Shown here: one piece after another, positions 36,434 to 49,479 of the stretch
Layout: each line of letters starts with the position of its first letter
How positions within the stretch are numbered: position 1 is the first letter of the stretch
Assembly (NCBI GenBank): GCA_019637095.1
Contig: JAHBWG010000025.1
Location: 1-64,000 of the forward strand
DNA from: Sandaracinaceae bacterium
GTDB taxonomy: Bacteria; Myxococcota_A; Polyangia; Polyangiales; Sandaracinaceae
Length of the DNA: 64,000 bases
Direction: 5' to 3'
Notes under the pieces: model-generated
What the model was told of the DNA's origin: nothing
Seen by the model: only the letters and a program-made list of their open reading frames with translations
The model's database searches: none
Made by a program: the position numbers and the translations under genes

Positions 36434-39142
36434 GTGATCCCTTCCGCGGCGTTCTGCAAGGGCCTCGCGAAAGTCCTCGCTTCCGTTGCGGTTTGCGTGC
36501 TCGCCGCCGCGCCCGCGCGCGCAACGACGCCGGAGTCGTACGTGGTGCGCGCGACGATCGCGCGCGACGCCGGCGTGGTGACGGGCGAGGTCGCCGTCAC
36601 GGTGCGCCTCGATCCCTCGGAGGACGCGATCCGGCTCTGGCTCTACGGGGACCGGCTCGCGGTCGCCCCGGCCGCGATGGACGAGCGCAGCGCTCGCTGG
36701 ATCTACCCCGGCGAGATCGATCGCGGCGCGCTGCGGGTGCGCGGCGTGCGGGTCGATGGCGCGCCCGCGCGGACGCGGCGGGTGTCGTTCCCCGTCGGGA
36801 GCGCCCGGGCGCGAGACGCGGCGGGCAGCGATCTCGAGGTGCTCGTCGCGCCGCGACCGAGCGCGCGCACGGTGCGCGTCACGTTCGCGTTCGAGCTCCG
36901 CGTGCCGGATCGCTACGGTCGGCTCGGGCGCGCGCGCGGCATGCTCTCCCTCGCGGCCCCGTGGTACCCGCTCGTCGTCGGCGGCGACGACGCGTTCGAC
37001 CACGACGCGGCGCACGACGTCGAGGTGCGGCTCGACGACGGCGCGCTGTGGCTCGGCGAGCGCCGCTTCGGGCGAACCGGTCGCGTCGAGCGCGTCGCGC
37101 CGTACGTCCCGGCGGGGGCCGCGTCCGCGCTCCACGACGCGCGCGTCGAGGTCGAAGGGGTGCAGGTAGTCTTGCGGTCTCCTTCGCGGCTCTACGTCCA
37201 GCCGCCGGCGTCGGTGCGCGGAGAGGAGGGCATGATCGACCTCGGGCGCGTCGACGTGATCGGGCTCGTGCGCGCCGAGGCGCGCGAGGCGATCCGCACC
37301 GCGCGCGCGTTCGGCTTGCCGGTGCCCGCGCGCGTCGAGCTCGTCGAGATCCCGTCGCGCACGGAGCTCGTGGCGAACGCGCCCGGCGTCGTGCTGTTCT
37401 CGGATCGGCTCTTCCAGATCATCCCGCTCGACCAGACGCTCGACTTCCACCGCCAGGTGCTGCGCCGCGCGCTCCTGTCGCACCTCGCCGCGCCGCTCGC
37501 GCGGGTGGACGCGCCGGCGGATCGCGGGTGGGCGACGGACCTGCGCGCGGTCGTGCTGTCGGATCTCGACGCGGCGCGGCGGCGGCGCAACGGGCAGACG
37601 CCGCAGGACCTGCTCGGCGTCCTCTCGTTCCATCCCGCGGTCGATCAGCTCCTCTACGCGCCCCAGATCGCGTTCGAGGACGCCTACTTCGCGGCGATCG
37701 AGGAGCGCGATCCGTTCCGCGACGATCCGGTCCGCGCGCGGCGGCCCTTGTCGCGCGGGCGGCGCGTCCTCGAGGCCGCGCGCGACGCGCTCGACGAGCG
37801 CGCGCTCGCTCGCTTCGTGGCGATGCTGGTCAACGCGCGCCGCCCCGCGCGGGCCGCGCTCGCGCGCGCGGCGCCGGAGCGCGCGGAGCGGCTCGAGGGC
37901 TGGCTCGCCGCGACGGGGGAGCCGGTCAACTATCGTCTCGGCGAGCGCCGGAGCGAGCCGGCGGAGGCGGGCTTCCGCCACGTCGTGACGCTGCACCGCG
38001 ACGGCGCGGATCGCGCCGAGCCCGTCGAGGTCCGGGTCGAAGACGATCGCGGCCACACCCGGCGCGCCGTGTGGGACGCGCCCGGCGCGGTCGGGGAGGT
38101 GTCCGTCGAGATGCCGGGGCGGCTCGGCGGCGTCACGCTCGACCCGCGCCACCGGCTGCCGCAGAGCCCCGCGCTCGCGGATGGGCACCCGCGTATCGAC
38201 GACGCGACGGACCACCCGTGGCGCCTCCCGATCCTCAACGGGTTCGTGTTCAACGTCTTCGTCACCGAGGCGGACTTCGTCGGGCTCGTCGACTTCGTCC
38301 TGCGCCGCCGCTACGACCTCGAGCACGGCTTCGGGCTGCGCGCGGAGCGCACGCGGGCCTTCACGGGCGGGACGCTGCGCTACGAGCACGGCTTCGGCGA
38401 CAAGGTCCACACGAACCGGCGCCTCGCGCGGCTCGCCGCGTCGGTGAGCTTCTCGCGCCTGCACGAGTTCTTCGGCGACGCGGACCTCGGCGGCTGGCGC
38501 ACGCAAGTCGAGCTGCTCACGAGCGTCAACTCGGTGGCGTTCGCGCTCGACCCGAACGAGGGGTTCTGGGGGGCCGCCTCGGTGACCGGCGGCCTCGCCG
38601 TCCGCGACGACGGGACGCTCGGCTACACGTTCCGAGGCGGCGCGCGCGGGGGCGTCGCGATCCCGCTCTCGCTCCTCAACACGCTCGTCCTCGTCGCGGG
38701 CGGCGGCTTCACCTTCGGCGACGCGCTCGCGTCCGAGCTCCAGTCGCTCGGCGGCGACAGCCGCCTGCGCGGCTTCGAGTCGGGCGAGCTGCTCGGGCGG
38801 GGCGTCGTCTACGGCGTCGTCGAGCATCGCTTCCGCGCCTTCCGCGACCTCGCGATCAACCTCGCGCACCTGATCTGGGTCCGCGAGATCCAGCTCGCGC
38901 TCTTCGCCGGGGCCGGGGTCGTGTTCGACCGCACCGACGCGGCGACCGGCCGCCGCGACGACGCGGTCGGCGGCGCGGACGTCGGCGGCGGGGTGCGCGT
39001 CCACTACGAGTACGGCGGCGTCCAGCCCGGCGTGATCTCGATCGACGTCGGGTTGCCGCTCACGCGGCTGCTCGCGCCGCAGGCCGGGGACCGCCCGCGC
39101 AACCCCATCGGCTTCTACATCGGGTTCGACCAGTTCTTTTGA
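36434..39142 (+). CDS. Omp85-type outer-membrane barrel with degenerate M1-peptidase-like N-terminus
   Basis: 902 residues from the GTG at 36434, chosen because a good signal peptide follows (LAKVLASVAVCVLAAAPARA, cut near residue 31). The first 200 residues look like the beta-saddle domain of M1 aminopeptidases (VVRATIARDAGVVTGEVAVTVRLDP). The middle aligns to the M1 catalytic core, but the zinc site is gone: where HExxH is expected there is DFHRQVLRRAL, and GWATDL replaces the NEG motif. The last 280 residues form a barrel of the Omp85/BamA superfamily: SLGGDSRLRGFESGELLGRG carries the loop-6 (V/L)RGF motif, and the chain ends in DQFF, a proper C-terminal Phe. It ends in the outer membrane. 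A function in outer-membrane protein or lipid handling is inferred only. Confidence 0.75.
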   Translation: MIPSAAFCKGLAKVLASVAVCVLAAAPARATTPESYVVRATIARDAGVVTGEVAVTVRLDPSEDAIRLWLYGDRLAVAPAAMDERSARWIYPGEIDRGALRVRGVRVDGAPARTRRVSFPVGSARARDAAGSDLEVLVAPRPSARTVRVTFAFELRVPDRYGRLGRARGMLSLAAPWYPLVVGGDDAFDHDAAHDVEVRLDDGALWLGERRFGRTGRVERVAPYVPAGAASALHDARVEVEGVQVVLRSPSRLYVQPPASVRGEEGMIDLGRVDVIGLVRAEAREAIRTARAFGLPVPARVELVEIPSRTELVANAPGVVLFSDRLFQIIPLDQTLDFHRQVLRRALLSHLAAPLARVDAPADRGWATDLRAVVLSDLDAARRRRNGQTPQDLLGVLSFHPAVDQLLYAPQIAFEDAYFAAIEERDPFRDDPVRARRPLSRGRRVLEAARDALDERALARFVAMLVNARRPARAALARAAPERAERLEGWLAATGEPVNYRLGERRSEPAEAGFRHVVTLHRDGADRAEPVEVRVEDDRGHTRRAVWDAPGAVGEVSVEMPGRLGGVTLDPRHRLPQSPALADGHPRIDDATDHPWRLPILNGFVFNVFVTEADFVGLVDFVLRRRYDLEHGFGLRAERTRAFTGGTLRYEHGFGDKVHTNRRLARLAASVSFSRLHEFFGDADLGGWRTQVELLTSVNSVAFALDPNEGFWGAASVTGGLAVRDDGTLGYTFRGGARGGVAIPLSLLNTLVLVAGGGFTFGDALASELQSLGGDSRLRGFESGELLGRGVVYGVVEHRFRAFRDLAINLAHLIWVREIQLALFAGAGVVFDRTDAATGRRDDAVGGADVGGGVRVHYEYGGVQPGVISIDVGLPLTRLLAPQAGDRPRNPIGFYIGFDQFF

Positions 39143-39173
39143 GCGCGCGCGGGCCGCTGGTACGACGCTGGGG

Positions 39174-40061
39174 ATGGCCGCGCGGGACCTCCACGTCGAC
39201 GCGTTCCTCGCCCACCTCAAGGTCGAGCGCGGGCTCGGCCGGCTCACCATCGAGGCGTACGCGGCCGACCTCTCGGGCCTGCTCGCGTACCTCGAGGAGG
39301 AGTCGATCGAGCTCGAGGAGGTCGACGCGGCGACGCTCAGCGGCTGGCTCGTCTCGCTCGGCGGGCGCGAGCTGAGCGCGCGCTCGCAGGCGCGCCACCT
39401 CTCCGCGGTGCGAGGCCTCTTCCGCTGGTTGCTGCGCGAGCGCGCCGTCGGCAAGGACCCCACGCGGCTCATCGATCGGCCCAAGCTCTTGAAGAAGCTC
39501 CCGTCGGTGCTCTCGCGCGACGAGGTCGGGCGCCTGCTCGCGGCGCCGGACCGCGCCATCGCGCGCGGGCGCCGCGACGCGGCGATGCTCCACACGATGT
39601 ACGCGGCCGGGCTCCGGGTCACCGAGCTCGTCACGCTCGGCCTCGGCGACGCGAACCTCGAGAGCGGGTTCGTGCAGGTGCTCGGCAAGGGGGACAAGCG
39701 CCGGCTCGTCCCGATGGGCGTCCCGGCCCGCAAGCGCATCGAGGCCTACCTCGCCGACCGCGCGCGGTGGGCGCGTCCGGGGCAGCCGGCGCTCTTCGTG
39801 ACGTCTCGCGGCGGCCCGATGACGCGGCAGGCGTTCTGGAAGAACGTGAAGCGCTACGCGGCCGCGGCGGGCATCGTCAAGAACGTCTCGCCGCACGCGC
39901 TGCGGCACTCGTTCGCGACGCACCTCTTGCTCGGCGGCGCCGACCTGCGCGCGGTGCAGGCGATGCTCGGCCACGCGGACATCGCGACGACCGAGGTGTA
40001 CACCCACGTCGGCGGCGAGCACCTCGCGCAGATGCACGAGAAGTTCCATCCCCGCGGTTGA
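39174..40061 (+). CDS. xerD: Tyrosine recombinase XerD (XerC/D family)
   Basis: 295 residues (E. coli XerD 298). N-terminal SAM-like core-binding domain from residue 8 ([26 protein letters not shown]), then the catalytic domain with R148 (GLRVTEL), K172 (GKGDKRR), H241-x-x-R244 (HALRHS), H267 (LGHAD) and Y276 (TEVYTHV). All six catalytic residues are present. The Xer pair resolves chromosome dimers at dif. Distinguishing XerD from XerC by sequence alone is not safe; the length and the [12 protein letters not shown] linker favour XerD. It is not adjacent to any island, attachment site or phage gene, and sits directly before the TCA cluster, so it is a housekeeping gene. Confidence 0.9.
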   Translation: MAARDLHVDAFLAHLKVERGLGRLTIEAYAADLSGLLAYLEEESIELEEVDAATLSGWLVSLGGRELSARSQARHLSAVRGLFRWLLRERAVGKDPTRLIDRPKLLKKLPSVLSRDEVGRLLAAPDRAIARGRRDAAMLHTMYAAGLRVTELVTLGLGDANLESGFVQVLGKGDKRRLVPMGVPARKRIEAYLADRARWARPGQPALFVTSRGGPMTRQAFWKNVKRYAAAAGIVKNVSPHALRHSFATHLLLGGADLRAVQAMLGHADIATTEVYTHVGGEHLAQMHEKFHPRG

Positions 40062-40092
40062 CCCGAAGGGGCCCCCGATCTGCGGCGCGCCG

Positions 40093-40101
40093 TGGTATAA
40101 G
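40093..40101 (+). promoter_or_regulatory. Extended -10 promoter candidate for icd
   Basis: TGGTATAAG fits an extended -10 (TGnTATAAT, 8 of 9 with one mismatch). No good -35 lies at the right distance. A start near 40108 would give a leader of about 28 nt containing the strong GGAGGT ribosome site. Confidence 0.4.
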
Positions 40102-40135
40102 CCCGGACCCTACCGTTCATTGTGGAGGTCACGGC

Positions 40136-41434
<1,299 letters not shown>

Positions 41435-41447
41435 GGAGGCGCGCCGA

Positions 41448-42629
<1,182 letters not shown>

Positions 42630-42631
42630 GC

Positions 42632-43522
<891 letters not shown>

Positions 43523-43585
43523 GCGCGTCCGGGCGCTAGGGTCCGCTCCCCCATCGAGCCCCCGAAGCAAGGAGCGCGAACGCAC

Positions 43586-44566
43586 ATGAAGGATCCCGTC
43601 AAGGTCGCCGTGACCGGTGCCGCCGGTCAGATCTGCTACAGCCTGCTCTTCCGGATCGCCGCCGGCGAGATGCTCGGCAAGGACCAGCCGGTGTTCCTCC
43701 AGCTGATCGACATCGGCCCCGCGATGAAGGCGGTCGAGGGCGTCATGATGGAGATCGCCGACTGCGCGTTCCCGACGCTCGCCGGGATGGCGGCGTACGA
43801 CGACCCGATGAAGGGGTTCGACGGAACGCACTACGCGCTGCTCGTCGGCGCGAAGCCGCGCGGCCCCGGGATGCAGCGCAAGGACCTCTTGCGTGACAAC
43901 GGCCCGATCTTCACCGCGCAGGGCCGCGCGCTGAACGATCGCGCCGATCGAGACGTGAAGGTGGTGGTCGTCGGCAACCCCGCCAACACGAATTGCTACA
44001 TCCTCTACAAGAACGCGCCGGACCTCCCGAAGAAGGCGTTCAGCGCGCTCGTCCGCCTCGACCAGAACCGCGCGGTCAGTCAGGTCGCCGAGAAGACCGG
44101 CTCCTCGGTGTCCGACATCAAGAAGCTGACCGTCTGGGGCAACCACTCGACGACGATGTACCCCGACCTCTTCCGCGCGGAGATCGGCGGCCGGCCCGTC
44201 GCGTCGATCGTGAACGATCAGGCGTGGCTCGAGGGCACGTTCCTGCCGACGGTGCAGGACCGCGGCAAGGCCATCATCGACGCGCGCGGCAAGAGCTCCG
44301 CGGCGAGCGCGGGCAACGCCGCGATCGACCACATCCACGACTGGGCCCTCGGCACCGCGGCCGACACCTGGGCGTCGATGGCCGTCGTCTCCGACGGAAG
44401 CTACGGGATCCGCGAGGGCCTCATCTACGGGTTCCCGTGTCGCTGCGCGAACGGCGAGTACGAGATCGTGCAGGGCCTCGAGATCGACGCGTTCAGCCGC
44501 GCCAAGATGGACGCGACGGCGCGCGAGCTCGAGGACGAGGCCGCCGCGGTCGAAGATCTGCTCTGA
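43586..44566 (+). CDS. mdh: Malate dehydrogenase
   Basis: 326 residues, cytosolic type-2 MDH class. NAD site [21 protein letters not shown] at the start; substrate arginines in [26 protein letters not shown]; catalytic aspartate in RLDQNRA and histidine in [12 protein letters not shown]. It oxidises malate to oxaloacetate with NAD. AAGGAG ribosome site ten bases before the ATG. It completes a four-gene TCA cluster (icd-sucC-sucD-mdh); 63 bp lie after sucD. The 330 bp that follow up to ndk contain no gene. Confidence 0.96.
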   Translation: MKDPVKVAVTGAAGQICYSLLFRIAAGEMLGKDQPVFLQLIDIGPAMKAVEGVMMEIADCAFPTLAGMAAYDDPMKGFDGTHYALLVGAKPRGPGMQRKDLLRDNGPIFTAQGRALNDRADRDVKVVVVGNPANTNCYILYKNAPDLPKKAFSALVRLDQNRAVSQVAEKTGSSVSDIKKLTVWGNHSTTMYPDLFRAEIGGRPVASIVNDQAWLEGTFLPTVQDRGKAIIDARGKSSAASAGNAAIDHIHDWALGTAADTWASMAVVSDGSYGIREGLIYGFPCRCANGEYEIVQGLEIDAFSRAKMDATARELEDEAAAVEDLL

Positions 44567-44896
44567 GCTGGGCGGGGGGGGCTTCGCACCCCGCTGCGGC
44601 AAAGCCGCGGCGGGGCCCCCACCCCGGCGCGAAGAGCCGCGTTCGACCCATCGCGGGGCGATGGGGCATCGACAGCCTCTGAGGCCTCGGGGCCGTTCCA
44701 GTCCCCTCCATCGGTGCCGTCGAGGCAAGGCCGCCGGGCGCGCCCTCTTCGAGGTGGCGAGGGGCTCTCGCCCTGGGACCTGCACTCGCGGCGGACGCGA
44801 ACGCGGCGCGGTCGGACTCGCGCAGAGGCTTGCTCCGGCGGGCGGGACTGCTAGAAGGCCGCGACTTCCCACCCAGGACCCACTTCGGAGACCAAC
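44567..44896. other. Intergenic stretch between mdh and ndk
   Basis: No credible gene. It begins with a GC-rich hairpin and one copy of the ndk-flanking repeat (44589-44664), then a short motif CATCGACAGCCT (44667-44678) shared with the repeat family at 53-59 kb, and a G/C-rich remainder with the ndk ribosome site GGAG near the end. Confidence 0.6.
44589..44664 (+). repeat. ndk-flanking repeat, copy 1
   Basis: Begins with a 12-bp stem (CCCCGCTGCGGC, loop AAA, GCCGCGGCGGGG, one G-T pair) and ends with AGCCGCGTTCGACCC followed by ATCGCGGGGCGATGG. Copy 2 at 45344-45422 on the other side of ndk has the same parts in the same order. Within the repeat AAAGCCGCG and GGGGCCCC are also shared. The hairpin could end the mdh transcript. 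Confidence 0.7.
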
Positions 44897-45313
44897 ATGG
44901 CAGTCGAGCGCACCCTCTCCATCATCAAGCCGGACGCCGTCGAGAAGCAGCACATCGGCGCGATCCTCGCGCTCGTCGAGCGGGCGGGCTTGAGCATCAA
45001 GGCGATGCGCATGCTGCACCTCACCCGTCCGATGGCCGAGGGTTTCTACGCGGTGCACAAGGAGCGCCCGTTCTTCGGTGAGCTCGTCGAGTTCATGACC
45101 CGCGGCCCGGTCGTGGTCAGCGTGCTCGAGGGCCAAGACGCCATCGCGAAGTACCGCGAGCTGATGGGCGCCACGAACCCGGCGAACGCGGCCGAGGGCA
45201 CCATCCGCAAGCTCTACGCGAAGGACGTCGGGGAGAACGCCGTGCATGGCTCGGACGGCCCCGACACGGCGGCCACCGAGATCCGCTACTTCTTCCCCGG
45301 CTACGAGGTCTGA
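44897..45313 (+). CDS. ndk: Nucleoside diphosphate kinase
   Basis: 138 residues, normal size. [15 protein letters not shown] is the family start. The catalytic histidine H117 lies in [13 protein letters not shown], the exact family signature; K11, R87-type and N114-type nucleotide residues are also present. It transfers phosphate between NTPs and NDPs by a phosphohistidine and balances dNTP pools. GGAG seven bases before the ATG. Both sides are bordered by the same short repeat. Its placement beside the succinyl-CoA synthetase cluster is seen elsewhere and may reflect GTP/ATP exchange. Confidence 0.97.
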   Translation: MAVERTLSIIKPDAVEKQHIGAILALVERAGLSIKAMRMLHLTRPMAEGFYAVHKERPFFGELVEFMTRGPVVVSVLEGQDAIAKYRELMGATNPANAAEGTIRKLYAKDVGENAVHGSDGPDTAATEIRYFFPGYEV

Positions 45314-45320
45314 GTTGGCT

Positions 45321-45343
45321 GGAGGGGCTGTTCCAGCCCCTCC
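45321..45343 (+). terminator. Hairpin behind ndk
   Basis: Ten-bp perfect stem GGAGGGGCTG/CAGCCCCTCC with a 3-nt loop, seven bases after the ndk stop. No U-run follows; the next hairpin of the repeat starts at once. Likely terminator or mRNA stabiliser. Confidence 0.5.
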
Positions 45344-45422
45344 CCCCATCGCGCCAAAGCCGCGATGGGGCCCCGAGACGACCGCGGCGGAGCCGCGTTC
45401 GACCCCATCGCGGGGGCGATGG
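45344..45422 (+). repeat. ndk-flanking repeat, copy 2
   Basis: Stem CCCCATCGCG/CGCGATGGGG around the loop CCAAAGC (45344-45370), then AGCCGCGTTCGACCC at 45391-45405 and CATCGCGGGGGCGATGG. Direct orientation relative to copy 1. Length and order match; the stem bases differ in a compensated way, which supports selection for a hairpin. Confidence 0.7.
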
Positions 45423-45474
45423 CGCGATGGGACCCCCTCGGCCGCGGGCGTCGCGCGGCGGTATCCTGTACACG

Positions 45475-47471
45475 ATGCGGTCACGGGTGGCGCTCGTGCT
45501 CCTCGCCGCGGCGTGCGCGGCGCCGCGCACGCCGGTGGTCCGCGCGCCGCTCCCGCCGTCGGACGAAGGGGCGGAGCTCGCGGCTTGGCTTCCCGAGCAG
45601 GCCGACCGCTGCGTCGTGGTGCGGCCGGGGCGGCTCCCGTCGCGCCGCCGCGGCCTCTTGATGCGGCAGAGCTGGGCGGACCCGAACGTCTGGGAGAACG
45701 ACCTCGACGTCACCGCCTACGCCCGCGCGGAGGCGGCCCACCCGGACGGTCGCCGCGCGCTGCGTTCGTACTTCCGCTTCGCCGGCGATCCCGACCAGGC
45801 GCGGGCGCGCGGGCGCGCGCTCCCGTTCCGTTGGGAAGACGATCCGTGCCACGGGATCGCCTGCCGGCGACCCGCGGCGCGGTGGGTCGACGAGCGGACG
45901 GTGGAGGTCGCGCAATACGAGTGGCCGGCAGGTGGCGCCCTCGCGACGGCGACCTGCGTTCGGCTCGCGCGCGAGCTCTCCGGCGCGGTCGAGGTCGCGG
46001 CGCGCGCGCGACCGAGCGCGCCGTGGGCGCTCGCGGCGGCGCGCCTCGAGCGCACGATCCTCGCGGACCGGCGCGGCGTCGAGCTCTCGACCACGCTGCA
46101 CTTCGCGCGCGTGGCCGACGCCGAGCGGGCGCTCGAGATCGTGCGCGAGGCGAGCCCGCGCCTCGAGTCGCTCCAGCCCGTCGAGAGCCGGGAGCGCGTC
46201 GTCGAGCGCCGGGGGGCCAGCGTCCGCATCCGCGACGGGCACTCCTACACCGACCTCGAGCTCGCGCAGGCCGACGAGCGCCTCGACGCCGCGGCGTTCG
46301 TCCACCAGTCGCGCCGCGCCACCCCGCTGCCGGTCGCGGAGGTGGACGTGACGCGGCTCGACGTGGTCCGCCATCAGCTGCGGCTGCGCGAGGCCGTCCT
46401 CGCGCGGTCGCGCGGAGCCGCGCGACGGCCCGCCGCGGAGCTGCTCGCGGGGCTCCTCGAGCGCGCCGCGCACGCGCACCCGGGCGAGCACTGGCTCGCC
46501 GAGCGGCTCGCCCGCGTCTGGCTGAGCGAGACCGGACGACCAGACGCGGCGCGCGCGCTCGCGGAGCGCCGGCTCGCGACAGCCCGCGCGAGCGATCGCG
46601 AGGCGTGGGCCGCGCTCCGCCGCGAAGCGCTCGCGGGCGTCGACGCGGCCGAGCTGGCCGCCGCGCTCGTCGAGGACGGCATCGCGGACGGGGGCGCCGA
46701 AGCGCGCCGCGGCGCGGAGGATCTGCGGCGGCTTCGCGCCGATGGGATCGCCTACGAGTGGGCCGAGAGCGCGTGGCGACTCGGTCGGGAGCTGTCCGTC
46801 GAGCCGGCGCCTGTCTTATCGCAAGGAACGTTGTCGAGGCGCGGCGTGCTCGGCGCGCTCGTCACGCTCGCGCGCATCGGCGGGCTCGCGCCCGGGGGGA
46901 CGCTCCAGGTCGTGGTGACGACGGTGGCCGAGCACGCGCCGCACGCCGTGGGCCGTGCCGTCCCCGAGCTCGTGGTCACCCGCGGGCGCGCCGGCGGATC
47001 GATCGTGATCGCCCTCCTCGGCACGCTCGATCTGGTCGAGCTGCGGCGCCTCGCGGAGCAGATCGACCCGTTGGTGGGCGACGGCCCCGTCGCGTATGCG
47101 GTGTGGCTGCGGGAGCCCGGCTCCGCAGAGGGCGTACGCCTGCGCCTCGAGGGCGTCGCGCGCGCCGACGGAGTGCAGCTTCGCCGAGTGAGCGGCGCCC
47201 TCCGTGGGCTCGACGTCGCGGAGCTCGACCGTCTCGTCGCGCGCCCGCTCCACGAGCTGCCGCCCGCGCTCTTCCCCCCGCCCGAGCTCGTCCTGCGCGG
47301 CGCGAGCGTCGAGGACGCGGCGGGCCTGTGGCGCGACGCCGAGCTCGTCGAGCCGGGCGCGTGCTCGACCGCGGGGCCCATCGTCCGCTGCCGCGCGCCC
47401 GGGCGACCGGAGCGGCTGACCGAGATCATCGTCCGGCTCGCGCGCGGACGCGGTCTGCTACAACCCTCGCC

Positions 47472-47475
<4 letters not shown>
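45475..47475 (+). CDS. Large hypothetical lipoprotein
   Basis: 666 residues from the ATG at 45475. Signal peptide with AAAC lipobox (VLLAAACAAP). The exported part is mixed alpha/beta and Arg/Ala-rich. A helix-rich middle (LLAGLLERAAHAHPGEHWLAERLARVWL) resembles TPR-like repeats. The C-terminal third is beta-rich (LQVVVTTVAEHAPHAVGR, SIVIALLGTLDLVELRRL). Three cysteine pairs (DRCVVVRPG, DDPCHGIAC, GACSTAGPIVRC) are spread through it. No catalytic motif was identified. The stop overlaps the dapD start by four bases (ATGA). I do not recognise the family. Confidence 0.75.
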
Positions 47476-48299
<824 letters not shown>

Positions 48300-48307
48300 T
48301 CGGGCCT

Positions 48308-48325
48308 CCGCCCGCGTCCGGGCGG
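48308..48325. terminator. Hairpin between convergent genes
   Basis: Seven-bp stem CCGCCCG/CGGGCGG with a CGTC loop, eight bases after the dapD stop and before the convergent lipoprotein gene. No U-run. It could serve both strands. Confidence 0.35.
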
Positions 48326-48372
48326 GCGGTCGGTCGAGGCGCGCGCGCGCGGAGAGCCCGCGCCGGCTCGGC

Positions 48373-48657
48373 TCACTCGCGGGCGCCGATCCCGAATGGG
48401 TTCGCCGCGCCCTGCGTACAGATGACGACGTCCTGGCTCGTCACGCCGCCGCAGGACCATCCGCGCGGGCACTCGGAGGTGGACGCGCAGCTCCGCGTAC
48501 AGACCGGCGCCTCCCCGGCCACCCCCGCCACGCACAGACCGTGGCGGCACTCGGAGGCGTCGCCGCAGGGCTCGCCGACGGCCTTCTCACCGCGCCCTCC
48601 GCAGGCGACGGCGAAGAGGACGAGGAGGCCGGCGAAGGAGAGGGCGCGGCGGGGCAT
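48373..48657 (-). CDS. Small Cys-rich lipoprotein
   Basis: 94 residues from the ATG at 48657. Signal peptide with lipobox VAC (VLFAVACGGRGE). Eight cysteines in the mature part in a repeated arrangement, GEPCGDASECRHGLC then CTRSCASTSECPRGWSC, like two half-modules of a disulfide domain. Closely similar in layout to the lipoprotein at 12210-12500 (each has a Cys-x5-Cys-x4-Cys type core). Function unknown. It converges with dapD and is divergent from the regulatory gene at 48898, with 240 bp between. Confidence 0.75.
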   Translation of the reverse strand: MPRRALSFAGLLVLFAVACGGRGEKAVGEPCGDASECRHGLCVAGVAGEAPVCTRSCASTSECPRGWSCGGVTSQDVVICTQGAANPFGIGARE

Positions 48658-48808
48658 CGCTCGCAGCCTGCCGCCGGGGGACGGCGAGCGCAAAGACGAT
48701 CGCGTTCGTTTCGAGCGATCGCCGATCCGAGGCGGTCGATCGCGATCGAGACGCGATCGATGAGATCGCCATTCGCGCCCCGCGAGGCAGCCTGTGTGCG
48801 ATCTATGC

Positions 48809-48889
48809 TATTGAAATCACACGGGATATATTGAAGTGTCCTCGCTCTGCACATTTTCTTTGACAGGATTCTATTCCCGCGAATACATT
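48809..48889 (+). promoter_or_regulatory. AT-rich promoter with operator candidates for the MerR-like gene
   Basis: -35 TTGACA (48860-48865) and -10 TACATT (48884-48889) with an 18-bp spacer; transcription should start near 48896, two bases before the ATG at 48898. Between them TATTC-CCGC-GAATA (48872-48885) is a 5-bp inverted repeat over the -10, as in MerR-regulated promoters. Further up, TATTGAA occurs twice (48809 and 48829), exactly 20 bp apart. The segment is clearly AT-richer than the rest of the window. Confidence 0.6.
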
Positions 48890-48897
48890 CGTGCGCG

Positions 48898-49425
48898 ATG
48901 GCGGAGGGACACGGACGGACCAACTGGACCGACGCGGAGCTCGCGGCGATCGAGGGCGCCCATCCCGAGGGGATGACGGTCCAGCAGATCGTCGAGGCGT
49001 TCGCGGCGCGCGGGGACCGCTTGTCCGAGGCGACGTTCCGCAAGTACGTGCAGGTCGGCCTACTGCCGCGGAGCGTGCGCGTCGCGCGCAAGGGCAAGCG
49101 CCGCGGCTCTCAGGGGCTCTATCCGGCCGGCGTGGTCCGGCAGATCGACGCGGTCCGCCGGCTCATGGGGCAGGGGCACACGATGGAGGAGATCCAGCGC
49201 GAGTTCCTGTTCATCCGCGGCGACCTGGAGGAGCTCGCGCGGCAGATCGACAAGATCGAGGCGACCGTGCAGCGCGTGCTCGCGTCGCGCGGGGGCGAGC
49301 GGGACGCGCTCGCGGAGCGGAAGCTCGAGGAAGCGCGGGCGCTCGGGCGCGAGCTGGTGGCGCGCTTCGAGGCGATCGAGACGCGCATGTCGTTGCGCGC
49401 GCGGATGGCGCGCGCGGTGGTTTGA
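48898..49425 (+). CDS. MerR-like transcriptional regulator
   Basis: 175 residues from the ATG at 48898, nearly at the predicted transcription start. The N-terminal winged-helix domain (about residues 20-100) fits the MerR type: MTVQQIVEAFAARGDRLSEATFRKYVQVGLLPR, then a basic wing SVRVARKGKRRGSQGLYPAG and the second helix pair VVRQIDAVRRLMGQGHTMEEI. The C-terminal part is a charged coiled coil (ELARQIDKIEATVQRVLASRGG), the usual dimerisation helix. It has no metal-binding cysteines, so it is not of the metal-sensing class. Followed by a sigma-4-type gene 54 bp downstream. Confidence 0.75.
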   Translation: MAEGHGRTNWTDAELAAIEGAHPEGMTVQQIVEAFAARGDRLSEATFRKYVQVGLLPRSVRVARKGKRRGSQGLYPAGVVRQIDAVRRLMGQGHTMEEIQREFLFIRGDLEELARQIDKIEATVQRVLASRGGERDALAERKLEEARALGRELVARFEAIETRMSLRARMARAVV

Positions 49426-49479
49426 CGCTCGCCGGGCGTGGGCGCGCCCGACGGGACGACGAGGACTCTGGGAGGAACG

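Noticed and set aside
36428-39739. 1103-residue minus-strand frame
   Set aside because: Arg/Glu-rich shadow of the plus-strand barrel gene. It has no domain and crosses the xerD gene start.
39174-40061. Integrase of a mobile island
   Set aside because: All features fit XerD, and there are no attachment sites, tRNA or cargo genes around.
40058-40101. TTGACC as the -35 of the icd promoter
   Set aside because: The distance to TATAAG is 32 bp, too long; only an extended -10 remains.
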